Source of the DNA: Tragulus kanchil
Lineage: Eukaryota > Chordata > Mammalia > Artiodactyla > Tragulidae
DNA length: 64,000 bases
Direction of reading: 5' to 3'
Assembly (NCBI GenBank): GCA_022376925.1
Contig: JAIOJX010000032.1
Span: 99,316,794-99,380,793, forward strand
Shown: piece by piece, positions 35,307 through 47,300 of the stretch
Layout of the letters: each line of letters begins with the position of its first letter
Position numbering within the stretch: the first letter of the stretch is position 1
Program-made: the position numbers and the translations under genes
The notes under the pieces: model-generated
What the model was told of the DNA's origin: nothing
Database searches by the model: none
The model's input: only the letters and a program-made list of their open reading frames with translations

Positions 35307-36343
35307 CTATTTTCTAGTGGGAAGGACAAGAGAAGAGTGAGCATATGGTTTGTACAGCCATGATAACTGGTATGATAATAGGGGACATAGAATCCAGAGG
35401 AAGGAGGGGAGCTGCTCTATAACATGGGGTGGTCAAGTGGCCACCTTGTTGACAAGATGACATTGACTTGATATGACAAGACTCAGAAGGAGTGAAGGAG
35501 TGGGCGTACAATACTCAGGAAAAGAGCACTGCAGGCAGAGGAAGGAGTAAGTGGGAAAACCTTGAGGTCTCATTGTGCTTCAAGTGTGTGAGGAAGAGAT
35601 GAGAGACCAATGTGTCTAAGGTAGAGCTGGAAGCAGAGGGGTAACATGACACAGGAGAGATTTAATGGAGGCTTTGATTTTGACTCTGAGATTAGAAAGC
35701 ACCAGAGATGCCTGAACAAAGATATGAAGGGACTGCTTTCTGACCTATATTTTAAAAAAGATAACTCTGGCTGTTGGGTGAAAAATCAGCTTTAAGATGC
35801 ACATGGATGGCTGCAGGGAGGGAAAGGAGGTCACTAGCACAATCATTGAGGCAAGGCTTGATGGTGGTAGAATTGAAGGTGGTGAAAAGTGGTTAGGTTG
35901 TATTCTGAAGAAAGGGCTGACTAAATTTAGAGGCTGTCACTTGATAGATGACATTTAAACCATCAAACTGGCTGAATTCACCTAAGATGTGAGTCTTGGT
36001 AGAGAAGGAAAGGTGTTCAAGGATGGAGATCTGGAAAACTGATGTTTCGTGGTTGGGGAGGTGGGGGATCAGCAAACAGCACTAAGAATGGGAACCTGGG
36101 AAAGAAAGAAAAATCAAGGGGAGATGGCATCCTAGAAGCCAAGTGAACAGGATACTTTCTGTAGGAAGTTGATCAGCTGTGTGACAAGATGCTAATAGTC
36201 ATAAGGACTGAGAAATGACCATTGGGTTAAATAACACAGAGGTCACTGGTGACCTTGACAAAAGGAACTTGGGTATGGTGGGGGAAGCTTTATTGGAGTA
36301 GGTTTAATAGAAAATTCTTGGATGTGTTTCATAGTGGTCTATC
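35195..36343 (-). mobile_element. L2 LINE 3' region, antisense
   Basis: About 1.1 kb in L2 antisense order: 'cattcagtaactatttattg', 'gtctattttctagtggga', 'aagagcactgcaggcagagg', 'aagataactctggctgttgg', 'aatgaccattgggttaaata' and 'gtgaccttgacaaaaggaac'. It is one of the longest L2 pieces here. D11 repeats nearly all of it (to 37455). Confidence 0.7.
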
Positions 36344-37459
36344 ATCTGACAGAAATTATTTGAGGTGGTAGAGAAAGAGCAGTGAACAAAATAAGCAAAG
36401 TGCCAGTTGTTACGGAGTCTATTTTCTAGTGGGAAGGACAAGAGAAGAGTGAGCATATGGTTTGTACAGCCATGATAACTGGTATGATAATAGGGGACAT
36501 AGAATCCAGAGGAAGGAGGGGAGCTGCTCTATAACATGGGGTGGTCAAGTGGCCACCTTGTTGACAAGATGACATTGACTTGATATGACAAGACTCAGAA
36601 GGAGTGAAGGAGTGGGCGTACAATACTCAGGAAAAGAGCACTGCAGGCAGAGGAAGGAGTAAGTGGGAAAACCTTGAGGTCTCATTGTGCTTCAAGTGTG
36701 TGAGGAAGAGATGAGAGACCAATGTGTCTAAGGTAGAGCTGGAAGCAGAGGGGTAACATGACACAGGAGAGATTTAATGGAGGCTTTGATTTTGACTCTG
36801 AGATTAGAAAGCACCAGAGATGCCTGAACAAAGATATGAAGGGACTGCTTTCTGACCTATATTTTAAAAAAGATAACTCTGGCTGTTGGGTGAAAAATCA
36901 GCTTTAAGATGCACATGGATGGCTGCAGGGAGGGAAAGGAGGTCACTAGCACAATCATTGAGGCAAGGCTTGATGGTGGTAGAATTGAAGGTGGTGAAAA
37001 GTGGTTAGGTTGTATTCTGAAGAAAGGGCTGACTAAATTTAGAGGCTGTCACTTGATAGATGACATTTAAACCATCAAACTGGCTGAATTCACCTAAGAT
37101 GTGAGTCTTGGTAGAGAAGGAAAGGTGTTCAAGGATGGAGATCTGGAAAACTGATGTTTCGTGGTTGGGGAGGTGGGGGATCAGCAAACAGCACTAAGAA
37201 TGGGAACCTGGGAAAGAAAGAAAAATCAAGGGGAGATGGCATCCTAGAAGCCAAGTGAACAGGATACTTTCTGTAGGAAGTTGATCAGCTGTGTGACAAG
37301 ATGCTAATAGTCATAAGGACTGAGAAATGACCATTGGGTTAAATAACACAGAGGTCACTGGTGACCTTGACAAAAGGAACTTGGGTATGGTGGGGGAAGC
37401 TTTATTGGAGTAGGTTTAATAGAAAATTCTTGGATGTGTTTCATAGTGGTCTATCATCT
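35233..37459. repeat. Duplication D11 (1112-bp offset, two copies)
   Basis: Copy 1 is 35233-36348 and copy 2 is 36345-37459, joined at a shared 'tctg'. I see no mismatch. The first 74 bases are also at the end of D10 copy 1, so 'aaattatttgaggtggtaga' occurs at 34141, 35241 and 36353. Confidence 0.94.
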
Positions 37460-37855
37460 GGCTGGAAATGCAATCTGCTTTCACACTCCTCAGAGGCCAG
37501 AGTCTTGTCCTTAGAAAACCAAAGCTCCAAGGCCCAGGGCTTTAGAAGCAGCAAATAAGAAAGTGAAACCTTTGAACTTTGCAATAGTATTAAGGTTGTC
37601 ATCTAGGGCTTGAAATGTTAGAGCCACAGATGTCACTCCAGGAAATAAACTGAACCAGTTGTTGGGGTTATTCTGGTTTTCTGCTAAAGACTATAGCTGA
37701 AAAGTCTCCTTTAGATATTTACCCCAGGAATAGGACTCCCCAGCATCCCTGACAACAAAACACCAGTGACCTTAAGAGGCTGGACTCTGGGAAAATAATT
37801 ATTCTTTTGCTCCCTGATGAAAATTTCTTCATAGTCCCCTTCATTTGTTGGTAGA
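37460..37855. other. Unassigned stretch
   Basis: Unique-looking DNA after D11; no repeat and no gene recognised. Confidence 0.4.
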
Positions 37856-38142
37856 TTGGTGACTCAGAAGGTAAAGAATCTGCCTGCAATACAGTAGACC
37901 CAGGTTCGATCCCTAGGTTAGGCGAATTCTCTGGAGAAGGGAATAGTTACCCACTCCAGTATTCTTAGAGCTTTCATGGTAGCTCAGATGGTAAAGAATC
38001 TGTCTGGAAGATCTCCTGGAGAAGGAAATAGAAATTCACTCCAGTATTTTTGCCGGGAGAATTTCATGAAAGGAGTAACCTGGCGGGCTACAGTCCATAG
38101 GACTGCAAAGAGTCAGACACAACTGAGAGACTAACACACTTC
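37856..38142 (+). mobile_element. Bov-tA SINE, composite with two heads
   Basis: The first unit has 'tgactcagaaggtaaagaat', an intact Pol III B box 'ggttcgatccc' (37903-37913) and 'acccactccagtattctta'. A second head-like unit, 'atggtagctcagatggtaaa', follows near 37977 and runs into a full Bov-A body ending 'gagtcagacacaactgagag'. This is the dimeric Bov-tA layout. Confidence 0.88.
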
Positions 38143-38975
38143 ATCCTCAAAATGCCAAGTGTTCTTAGTGTGAATATTGGGCTATGATATCAGAGAAGTG
38201 AATTCTTATCCCTGTTCTGTTACTAGTTTGTTGTGAAAAATAATTGTAAAATTGTATCCCTGCATACCTCAATATTTTCGTTTAGTTTTCTGGGATAACT
38301 TTTGACTTCCCTTCTGTGTCTTATATTCTCTGATGTAAAATTCATTTATGCTTTCAAAGTTTCTAATTTATGTCAGCCATCCCTTTTTTGTACTAATTTA
38401 CATTACCCTCCTGCAAGAGGAATAGATGATATTTTCCAACTGTTTGATGATTGATCATCTTTATGGATCTTCTATTGGTTGGGTACCTACCCATTGTGGA
38501 TCACAACTTGCACTCTTGATGTATCAAAAACTCAACACTACTAAAAATAAAAATAAAAAATAAAAAAAGAAAAGAAAAACTCAACACTGGGTTCACGTGG
38601 CAGCTGATACCTGGAGTCTTGACCTGACTGGGCCTGGTTGCTTCCTATGAGTTCTCAGGGCTCTCAGTGAAGTCCTACGTATTCATCATTGGCTTTGTGT
38701 ACTTGATCAAGGTCATTAGCCTATCTGTGCTTTGGTTTCTCAACTGAAATGGGGGTATCCCTATCACATGTGTCAAGAAGACATATGTGATAGTCCCTGG
38801 ATCCTCCACATGAGTAGCTGCTATGACTTACCTGATAACTGCTAATTGTAGGGACCTGACAATACCCATTCAGTTCAGATTTTGCTCTACAGAAAAATAA
38901 CCAGAGAGATTCTCTTAGCTCAGAACTTAATTCAGGGAACAACAAACGAGTTAAATGAAAACTAAATGCACTATT
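38143..38975. other. Unassigned stretch
   Basis: Mostly unassigned, with an A-rich segment at about 38538-38580. 'aaactcaacac' flanks this A-rich segment (about 38528 and 38577), so it may be a small A-tail insertion. No gene. Confidence 0.4.
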
Positions 38976-38986
38976 AAGAATGACAG

Positions 38987-39366
38987 CCAGAGGCTTCCCT
39001 GGTAGTCCAGTGGGTAAAGAGTCCGCCTTGTGGTGCACGGGGCCCGGTTCAAACCCTGGCCCTGGAAGATCCCATGTGCAGTGGAGCAGCTAGACTGATG
39101 TGTCCAATTATGAGCCAGCACTCTGGAGCACATGAACCCAGAGCCAGTGCTCTGCAACAAGAGAGGCCACTGCAATGGGAGACCCAAACAGGCCAAAGAA
39201 TTAAAAAAAAAAAAAAGCAGCAGCAGTCCCCAATCTTTTAGTGGGATGGGGGGAACTATGAGGGCAGAGGGTGCCAGGGATATGCATATGGCTGATGTGG
39301 GAACATACACGTCTGTAAACAACAAAACTCTTATAAAAATTTTTTAAAATAATAATAATAATAAAA
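38987..39366 (+). mobile_element. CHR SINE with unusual 3' extension
   Basis: The CHR body runs from 'aggcttccctggtagtccag' to 'ggccaaagaattaaa' and an A run (about 39203-39216). About 120 bases of non-CHR DNA follow, then a second A/AAT-rich tail. The exact 11-bp repeat 'aagaatgacag' lies at 38976-38986 and 39367-39377, outside the second tail, so the whole 380 bp appears to have inserted as one unit. Confidence 0.8.
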
Positions 39367-41398
39367 AAGAATGACAGACCTTCTAAGGTTGTGTGCAGCT
39401 CTGCACACTGTGCAGCAGATTCTGAAATCAACTCCTAGCTCCCCCTCACTTTGAACTATTTCTGATTTGGCGTGGTCTGCATTTCTTCCCCCAGATTCTG
39501 TTAACCGTCTCCCTCTGTCTCATGCTGCTCTTTTTCTGTGGATGCTCTGGCATTGGTGGCTTCTTTTGGGTGCTTAGTACCAGAGTTAATGAGGTTGCAG
39601 CCTTTGCATAAGCAAATATTTAAAACACACTTTAAGACCCCACTCTGCCTAGCTCAAGAGGTCTGTCTCACTACTGTGAGGTCTGCAAAGTGAGTGGCTG
39701 CACTCTAAGTGTCCTCTTTCTGTGATCTGCATTCTGGGTTCCTGTCAGGAAGCACTCCCAAAGGGAAGAGGCATTTGAAATACCTTTTGGAAGGAGAATT
39801 CAATCATTCAATCCTATTTCGGGTTCCCCACACTCAGGAGAAATATGGATTATGTGATTCAGCCTTTAGAGTATCATTTCCTTTGCTTATTTGAAGAGAG
39901 GAAAGGAGCATGGTATGGGTGGCAGGGTCCACTTACACTGTTTCTATTGTCTCTTCTGCTACAGTGTGAGCTCCTTAAGGGAAGGGCTAGTACCTTTCAC
40001 TTCTGCGTGTCTTTTGCCTCACTCATGGCCTGGCCCTAACACAGTCAGTAGCCATTGGAATGAATTGTTGCATTGAATCCACCATCTTTGCCTTGGAATA
40101 TAAGACCAGGTATGACAGCACAGTAGGATCAGAAGTATAGGACTTCCCTTCCAGGAACAAAGGGTGGCAGGTGTGTGAGGGAGGTGTAGTGTGCACCAAA
40201 TGAACCCGGATTTGGAGAAACCTCGGAGAAAGGTTCCCCAATATTTGCAAAGGGTGGCAGGTGTGGTAGGGAGGTTGTGTGGCCACCTGCAATGGGAACC
40301 CAAACAGGCCAAAAAAATTAAAAAATTTAAAAAAGCAGCAGCAGTCCCCAATCTTTTAGTGGGATGGGGGGAACTATGAGGGCAGAGGGTGCCAGGGATA
40401 TGCATATGGCTGATGTGGGAACATACACGTCTGTAAACAACAAAACTCTTATAAAAATTTTTTAAAATAATAATAATAATAAAAAAGAATGACAGACCTT
40501 CTAAGGTTGTGTGCAGCTCTGCACACTGTGCAGCAGATTCTGAAATCAACTCCTAGCTCCCCCTCACTTTGAACTATTTCTGATTTGGCGTGGTCTGCAT
40601 TTCTTCCCCCAGATTCTGTTAACCGTCTCCCTCTGTCTCATGCTGCTCTTTTTCTGTGGATGCTCTGGCATTGGTGGCTTCTTTTGGGTGCTTAGTACCA
40701 GAGTTAATGAGGTTGCAGCCTTTGCATAAGCAAATATTTAAAACACACTTTAAGACCCCACTCTGCCTAGCTCAAGAGGTCTGTCTCACTACTGTGAGGT
40801 CTGCAAAGTGAGTGGCTGCACTCTAAGTGTCCTCTTTCTGTGATCTGCATTCTGGGTTCCTGTCAGGAAGCACTCCCAAAGGGAAGAGGCATTTGAAATA
40901 CCTTTTGGAAGGAGAATTCAATCATTCAATCCTATTTTGGGTTCCCCACACTCAGGAGAAATATGGATTATGTGATTCAGCCTTTAGAGTATCATTTCCT
41001 TTGCTTATTTGAAGAGAGGAAAGGAGCATGGTATGGGTGGCAGGGTCCACTTACACTGTTTCTATTGTCTCTTCTGCTACAGTGTGAGCTCCTTAAGGGA
41101 AGGGCTAGTACCTTTCACTTCTGCGTGTCTTTTGCCTCACTCATGGCCTGGCCCTAACACAGTCAGTAGCCATTGGAATGAATTGTTGCATTGAATCCAC
41201 CATCTTTGCCTTGGAATATAAGACCAGGTATGACAGCACAGTAGGATCAGAAGTATAGGACTTCCCTTCCAGGAACAAAGGGTGGCAGGTGTGTGTAGGG
41301 GGGAGGGTGTAGTGTGCACCAAATGAACCCGGATTTGGAGAAACCTCGGAGAAAGTCACAGTTCCCCCAATATTTGCAGTTTAAGTAGAAATTTCCCA
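39166..41398. repeat. Duplication D12 (1118-bp offset, two copies)
   Basis: Copy 1 is about 39166-40250 and copy 2 starts about 40281. The join is scrambled: 'agggtggcaggtgtg' from 40161 is repeated at 40251, followed by imperfect bases, then 'gccacctgcaatgggaaccc' (versus 'gccactgcaatgggagaccc' at 39166). The A run at copy 2's start is altered. Further in, the only difference I saw is C versus T near 39820/40938. Confidence 0.9.
39945..40085 (+). repeat. L2 LINE 3' fragment, three copies
   Basis: 'gtgagctccttaagggaagg', 'gctagtacc' and 'ttggaatgaattgttgcatt' match the sense L2 3' end. Copies are at about 39945, 41063 and (damaged) 42310, from D12 and D13. Confidence 0.6.
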
Positions 41399-43497
41399 CT
41401 CTACAGTGTCTCCCAAATCTTGGTCCACAGAGTGGTGCTGGTCACCATTGAAATGAAAAGGGGCAAGGTTGTGGTTTTTTTCATTATAAGAAAACAAAAA
41501 TAATGCTCTCAATCTAATTTATGGCCTCTCTGAATTTTTGTGTGTGTGTGTGCTGCTACATCAAAATAACCTTTTGGAAATTATAGTTAGGGCATATAGC
41601 AAATGCTTTTCTTCATGTTATGATTAAGGAAGAAGCATTGTTATCCTTCATTGAGTTTAGTTTACTTTTGACATTTTTCAACCCTTGTCATCTCTCTAAA
41701 GTGCACTGTTAGAGCAATGGTTTCTAATGAGAGATGGGCCATTTGCTAATCTGAAGTTTTGGACCCTTTCTTCAAAAAAATCCATAGGTGTACACACTCA
41801 CAAGCTCACACACACTTGCAGGTAATTTTTGGAAGATTCACAGACTGCTTTAAGACCGACCAGAGGCTTTTTAAGGGTCCACACAATCCACGTTAGGGAT
41901 TCCTGAACCAGAAAGAGCAACCCTTATTGTGAGAAAATGGCCTTTTCCTATTCATTTCCCTTTGGATGAAATATTCAACGTCAATAAAAAGTTTTCCTTC
42001 ATACCCTTTTAGGACCATTAAAAGTCCAGGGAACCGAGGATAAAGATCAGGGATTTAATAGATATTTTAGAAAAGCAAATGACACTTTGTCTAAGGCAGT
42101 GATACGCAGCCTCTGAGCCATCGTTCCATGGACACGGTGACTTCAGGAACCACTCTTCCCTCTGGCATTATTTGCTGAACATATGTTGCAACCCATCACC
42201 ACCAACAGGGCTCCATGCATCTCCCAGGCTGTCTGGGGGAGTCGTTTTTGAAGGCATTCAGCCATCTGTTAGGGTTTCCTGCTCATGAGGATGCTTTGGT
42301 ACCAGTGTGGAGGGGCTAGTACCTTTCACTTCTGCGTGTCTTTTGCCTCACTCAAAGTCAGAGCCATTGGAATGAATTGTTGCATTGAATCCACCATCTT
42401 TGCCTTGGAATATAAGACCAGGTATGACAGCACAGTAGGATCAGAAGTATAGGACTTCCCTTCCAGGAACAAAGGGTGGCAGGTGGGTGTATGGGGGAGG
42501 GTGTAGTGTGCACCAAATGAACCCGGATTTGGAGAAACCTCGGAGAAAGTCACAGTTCCCCCAATATTTGCAGTTTAAGTAGAAATTTCCCACTCTACAG
42601 TGTCTCCCAAATCTTGGTCCACAGAGTGGTGCTGGTCACCATTGAAATGAAAAGGGGCAAGGTTGTGGTTTTTTTCATTATAAGAAAACAAAAATAATGC
42701 TCTCAATCTAATTTATGGCCTCTCTGAATTTTTGTGTGTGTGTGTGCTGCTACATCAAAATAACCTTTTGGAAATTATAGTTAGGGCATATAGCAAATGC
42801 TTTTCTTCATGTTATGATTAAGGAAGAAGCATTGTTATCCTTCATTGAGTTTAGTTTACTTTTGACATTTTTCAACCCTTGTCATCTCTCTAAAGTGCAC
42901 TGTTAGAGCAATGGTTTCTAATGAGAGATGGGCCATTTGCTAATCTGAAGTTTTGGACCCTTTCTTCAAAAAAATCCATAGGTGTACACACTCACAAGCT
43001 CACACACACTTGCAGGTAATTTTTGGAAGATTCACAGACTGCTTTAAGACCGACCAGAGGCTTTTAAGGGTCCACACAATCCACGTTAGGGATTCCTGAA
43101 CCAGAAAGAGCAACCCTTATTGTGAGAAAATGGCCTTTTCCTATTCATTTCCCTTTGGATGAAATATTCAACGTCAATAAAAAGTTTTCCTTCATACCCT
43201 TTTAGGACCATTAAAAGTCCAGGGAACCGAGGATAAAGATCAGGGATTTAATAGATATTTTAGAAAAGCAAATGACACTTTGTCTAAGGCAGTGATACGC
43301 AGCCTCTGAGCCATCGTTCCATGGACACGGTGACTTCAGGAACCACTCTTCCCTCTGGCATTATTTGCTGAACATATGTTGCAACCCATCACCACCAACA
43401 GGGCTCCATGCATCTCCCAGGCTGTCTGGGGGAGTCGTTTTTGAAGGCATTCAGCCATCTGTTAGGGTTTCCTGCTCATGAGGATGCTTTGGTACCA
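41104..43497. repeat. Duplication D13 (1194-bp offset, two copies)
   Basis: Copy 1 is about 41104-42304 and copy 2 is about 42312-43497. A short filler ('gtgtgga') separates them. Copy 2 has lost about 16 bases close to its start ('tcatggcctggccc...' reduced to 'tcaaagtcagagcc'). One T is missing later ('ggcttttaagg' versus 'ggctttttaagg'). Confidence 0.9.
41400..42300. other. Unassigned DNA (copy at 42594-43493)
   Basis: Contains a TG run at about 41540-41551 and an old-repeat-like 'caatggtttctaatgag' to 'gattcctgaaccag' section that I cannot name. No gene. Confidence 0.4.
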
Positions 43498-45301
43498 TGA
43501 GGGAGATGTGACATGACATTTGGAATCTGGACCCACGTGTCATCATGCCCAGGGCAGAGACAGCCCTGGGAGACTGACTCTGGCATTGTGTAGGATGAGC
43601 ATGTCAATCAAATACATCTGGCTGAGCAGTCCTATTAGCAGCTGGGCCCCTGGAATTTAGAGGGAAAGAGGAATGAAAGGTCTTAGAAACATTCGGAAGA
43701 GAGGGACAAACCCCTTCCAGCTCACCTTCCTCTTGAGAACCCTGGGGATAAAAGTGAAGACCAGCGCTGGACCAATGAAGTTGGCAGTGGTCATAAGATT
43801 TCAGAACCGTAACGATCATTAATCCAGAATATCCCAGACTTAAGTGATTCAAGCTCTCCATAGGCATTGTTTTTTGGGTTTTTTTTGTGTGTGTTTTTTT
43901 TTTTTTTGCTATCTGCATGTTGCCTATAATTTGCTTTCTCTTTTCTTTAAATAGGCTCACATTTTTATTTACATATATTTTTAAAGAAATTTTGTATAAG
44001 TAACTAATAAAAGTCAGCATCCCTTGCTGTAAATCAGTATAGTCAAAAGCAAGTAAAATGAAAACAAAGCAGTCTTTTGAAATTTTAGCTTGACATTGCA
44101 GCCTGCTAGTTTGTTGTTAAAGTGGGAAATCAGCAAGAGTCATGGGCTTGTTAAAAGCATGAAGTCAAAATTTCTCCTTGGTGTCGTTGGCAATATTGAA
44201 AGGAAGTTCCATAGTGCCTTTTCTTTTATTCATTTCCTTTGGATGAAATATTCAACGTCAATAAAAAGTTTTCCTTCATACCCTTTTAGGACCATTAAAA
44301 GTCCAGGGAACCGAGGATAAAGATCAGGGATTTAATAGATATTTTAGAAAAGCAAATGACACTTTGTCTAAGGCAGTGATACGCAGCCTCTGAGCCATCG
44401 TTCCATGGACACGGTGACTTCAGGAACCACTCTTCCCTCTGGCATTATTTGCTGAACATATGTTGCAACCCATCACCACCAACAGGGCTCCATGCATCTC
44501 CCAGGCTGTCTGGGGGAGTCGTTTTTGAAGGCATTCAGCCATCTGTTAGGGTTTCCTGCTCATGAGGATGCTTTGGTACCATGAGGGAGATGTGACATGA
44601 CATTTGGAATCTGGACCCACGTGTCATCATGCCCAGGGCAGAGACAGCCCTGGGAGACTGACTCTGGCATTGTGTAGGATGAGCATGTCAATCAAATACA
44701 TCTGGCTGAGCAGTCCTATTAGCAGCTGGGCCCCTGGAATTTAGAGGGAAAGAGGAATGAAAGGTCTTAGAAACATTCGGAAGAGAGGGACAAACCCCTT
44801 CCAGCTCACCTTCCTCTTGAGAACCCTGGGGATAAAAGTGAAGACCAGCGCTGGACCAATGAAGTTGGCAGTGGTCATAAGATTTCAGAACCGTAACGAT
44901 CATTAATCCAGAATATCCCAGACTTAAGTGATTCAAGCTCTCCATAGGCATTGTTTTTTGGGTTTTTTTTGTGTGTGTTTTTTTTTTTTTTTGCTATCTG
45001 CATGTTGCCTATAATTTGCTTTCTCTTTTCTTTAAATAGGCTCACATTTTTATTTACATATATTTTTAAAGAAATTTTGTATAAGTAACTAATAAAAGTC
45101 AGCATCCCTTGCTGTAAATCAGTATAGTCAAAAGCAAGTAAAATGAAAACAAAGCAGTCTTTTGAAATTTTAGCTTGACATTGCAGCCTGCTAGTTTGTT
45201 GTTAAAGTGGGAAATCAGCAAGAGTCATGGGCTTGTTAAAAGCATGAAGTCAAAATTTCTCCTTGGTGTCGTTGGCAATATTGAAAGGAAGTTCCATAGT
45301 G
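43133..45301. repeat. Duplication D14 (1084-bp offset, two copies)
   Basis: Copy 1 is about 43133-44216 and copy 2 is 44217-45301. The start of copy 2 is degraded ('ccttttcttttattcatttc' versus 'ccttttcctattcatttccc'). One T-run length change sits near 43908/44992. The first 365 bases are also in D13, so they occur three times. Confidence 0.92.
43500..44210. other. Unassigned DNA inside D14
   Basis: No repeat recognised apart from G/T homopolymer runs at about 43869-43907. The minus-strand frame of 138 codons (43604-44020) is broken in the second copy by the T-run difference and has no domain; not supported as a gene. Confidence 0.4.
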
Positions 45302-45304
45302 AAT

Positions 45305-45345
45305 CATCACTATAAATCAACTATACTTCAATTTTTAAGACATGA
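45305..45345 (+). mobile_element. L1 3' terminal scrap
   Basis: 'ataaatcaactatacttcaa' plus a T-rich end matches the last bases of the cetartiodactyl L1 3' UTR. Confidence 0.55.
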
Positions 45346-45551
45346 ATCATCATTAGCTTATGAGGTTAAAATTATAAATCAATATCACATCCAAGAATTC
45401 ACTAAGGTTCATGTGCCACCTAAAATCATGTAGTGTGCTCCTAGAGGATTGCATTTTACACTGTGGATGACGCCTGGAGAATGGAAAAGCCTTGTCTCAG
45501 GTGACCATGGTTCTATATCCATTTTTATATCAATGCCATTTATTAACTTAT

Positions 45552-45695
45552 TTGTTTATTTTTTAAAAAAGTTTATTTCACTCCAGCAGGCCTTAGTTGC
45601 GGCATATGGGATCTTATTCCCTGAGCAAGAATCAAACTAGGGCCCCCTGCATTGGAAACTTGGACTCTTAGCCCCTGGACCACCAGGGACGTCCC
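45552..45695 (-). mobile_element. CHR SINE, antisense, short
   Basis: 'tagttgcggcatatgggatc', 'gagcaagaatcaaactaggg', 'ccccctgcattggaaact' and 'cctggaccaccagggacgtc' are the antisense CHR head half. Confidence 0.85.
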
Positions 45696-47090
45696 TGCCA
45701 ACTAATTTTATAGCTTCTTCTGTGGGGAGCAGATTGTACATGCCTGTACCTTGACTTTGAACCCCACTTTTGCAACTTCCTTTGGCCAATGAGATGTTAG
45801 CCAGTGTGGTGCAGGTAGAGGCTTCAGATGGGTTTCTACAACTGAGCTTGCCTTGCTTCTTGTCCTTTGCCATCACTGTGAGGAGAACTTGCCATGGTGG
45901 TCCTATTAGACTTAGAAGGACGGCAGACATGTTGGGCAGGCCTCATTTCTATCTGCAGAAAAATTTTGTTTTGGACTCCAAGCTGCCGATTCCACCTTTT
46001 GGTGCAATATGGGGGATGTGTGTGAATGTGAGTGTTTAGAGAGAGAAAAACAGATAAAAATTGAGAGAGAGAGAAGTAGGGGAAGAAGAGAGGGAAAAAA
46101 GAGAGGAGGAGAGAGGTTAATGAGAGGAGGAAAGGAAGGTTGGCAGGGAGGATCTGTGTCCTTAAGGGTACGGGCCCTGTCTCGTGTATCTTCTGTATTT
46201 CCAAAGCCTGCCAGAGGCTACCAGATGTTGATGACAAATAAATGCTTTATCTCAACAACTTTCCAAATTCAAGAAACACTTACTGAGAACTCTCTTTTGC
46301 ACATGTGACTGGGCTAAATATACCCAGTGATGCAAAAGAAATCATTTTTGTGCCATGGGACATCATCATGTATTTTGGTGACAAGACCACACTTGGATAC
46401 TGTGACTCAGCATCCATTCAAAGCAGCATTGTTCTGTGCGTGTGAGACAAGCCCAGTGTCCTTCAGACAGGGCAGTATCCTCCCCTCGAGCCTTGACTCT
46501 GTGCCCGCGGCCTGCAGTGCTCTTCTTCCACACCCTGTGGAGAGGTCAGGTTCTGAGTCTTTTGTCTTCCTTTCTTCTTTCTTTTCTTTTGCAGACACCT
46601 CTCTTCTTTTGCTTTTGGGTTCTCTCTGCTTTTGTTCCCAAGTCGTTGTAGGTACCTGCATCCATTTCAGTGAGTCACCTTTCTGTCTCCTTGTCTTGAA
46701 ACCCAGGTATCATCCTGCACATCTTTCCTTTATGACTGAGTCCTGTGGAATCTGCAATTTACACAGGGTCCATTCTGTTCCATCTTCTCTCTTCCCACCA
46801 TGGGTCCTAGTCAAATCTCATTACCTTCTCTCAGTCTATTCCACAAAGTGGGGTTTTAATAATCTTGTAAAATGCTTATCTGACCATTTAATTCCCCTCC
46901 TAAAAGACAACTTAGGTGCAGCCCAATGTATTTTGAAAATAAATAGACTTGTTACTGTGGCTTATAATATTCCACATGATATAGTAGGTCCATTTTTAAG
47001 ATGAAACCAAGGAGATTCCAGACTTGGTAGGTGGCAGCATCTTCTGACTTGAAGTCTATCATTCTTCATGCCAGATAATCATAACCACAA
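45696..47090. other. Unassigned stretch with GA-rich tract and longest frame
   Basis: A nearly pure purine tract occupies about 46038-46143. An L2-like 3' end lies at about 46165-46270. The longest frame in the window (46327-47004, plus, 225 codons) translates to low-complexity, Cys/Ser/Leu-rich protein with no domain. Opposing frames overlap it, and its right half resembles an old L2-like repeat. Not called a gene. Confidence 0.5.
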
Positions 47091-47094
47091 TCAC

Positions 47095-47300
47095 GTTTGC
47101 TATTTATTCAGTGCATGTGATAATATACACATAATTTAGCTCTGTACATATATTAAATGTTTTAATTCTCACAAGTCTATGAATTGGTTTCATAGTTTTT
47201 CAGTTTTACAGATGAGGAAACAGGCATAGAATGCTTAAGCAATTTATCCAAGGACACACAGCTTGAAAAGTGATGAAGCCCAGGCTGCATAACTTCCTTA
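47095..47300 (-). repeat. MIR SINE, antisense
   Basis: 'tttaattctcacaagtctat', 'ttttacagatgaggaaacag', 'ggacacacagcttgaaaagt' and 'gatgaagcccaggctgcata'. A clear antisense MIR. Confidence 0.8.

Noticed and set aside
37903..37913. Intact Pol III B box as a possible tRNA gene
   Set aside because: It belongs to a Bov-tA SINE head; no cloverleaf or proper acceptor stem is present.
43604..44020. 138-codon minus-strand frame with a duplicate at 44688-45105
   Set aside because: The two D14 copies differ by a T-run length that splits the frame; Lys-rich part is a homopolymer translation.
46327..47004. 225-codon plus-strand open frame, the longest in the window
   Set aside because: No domain, Cys/Ser/Leu-rich low-complexity translation, opposing frames over the same DNA, and an old-repeat look in its right half.
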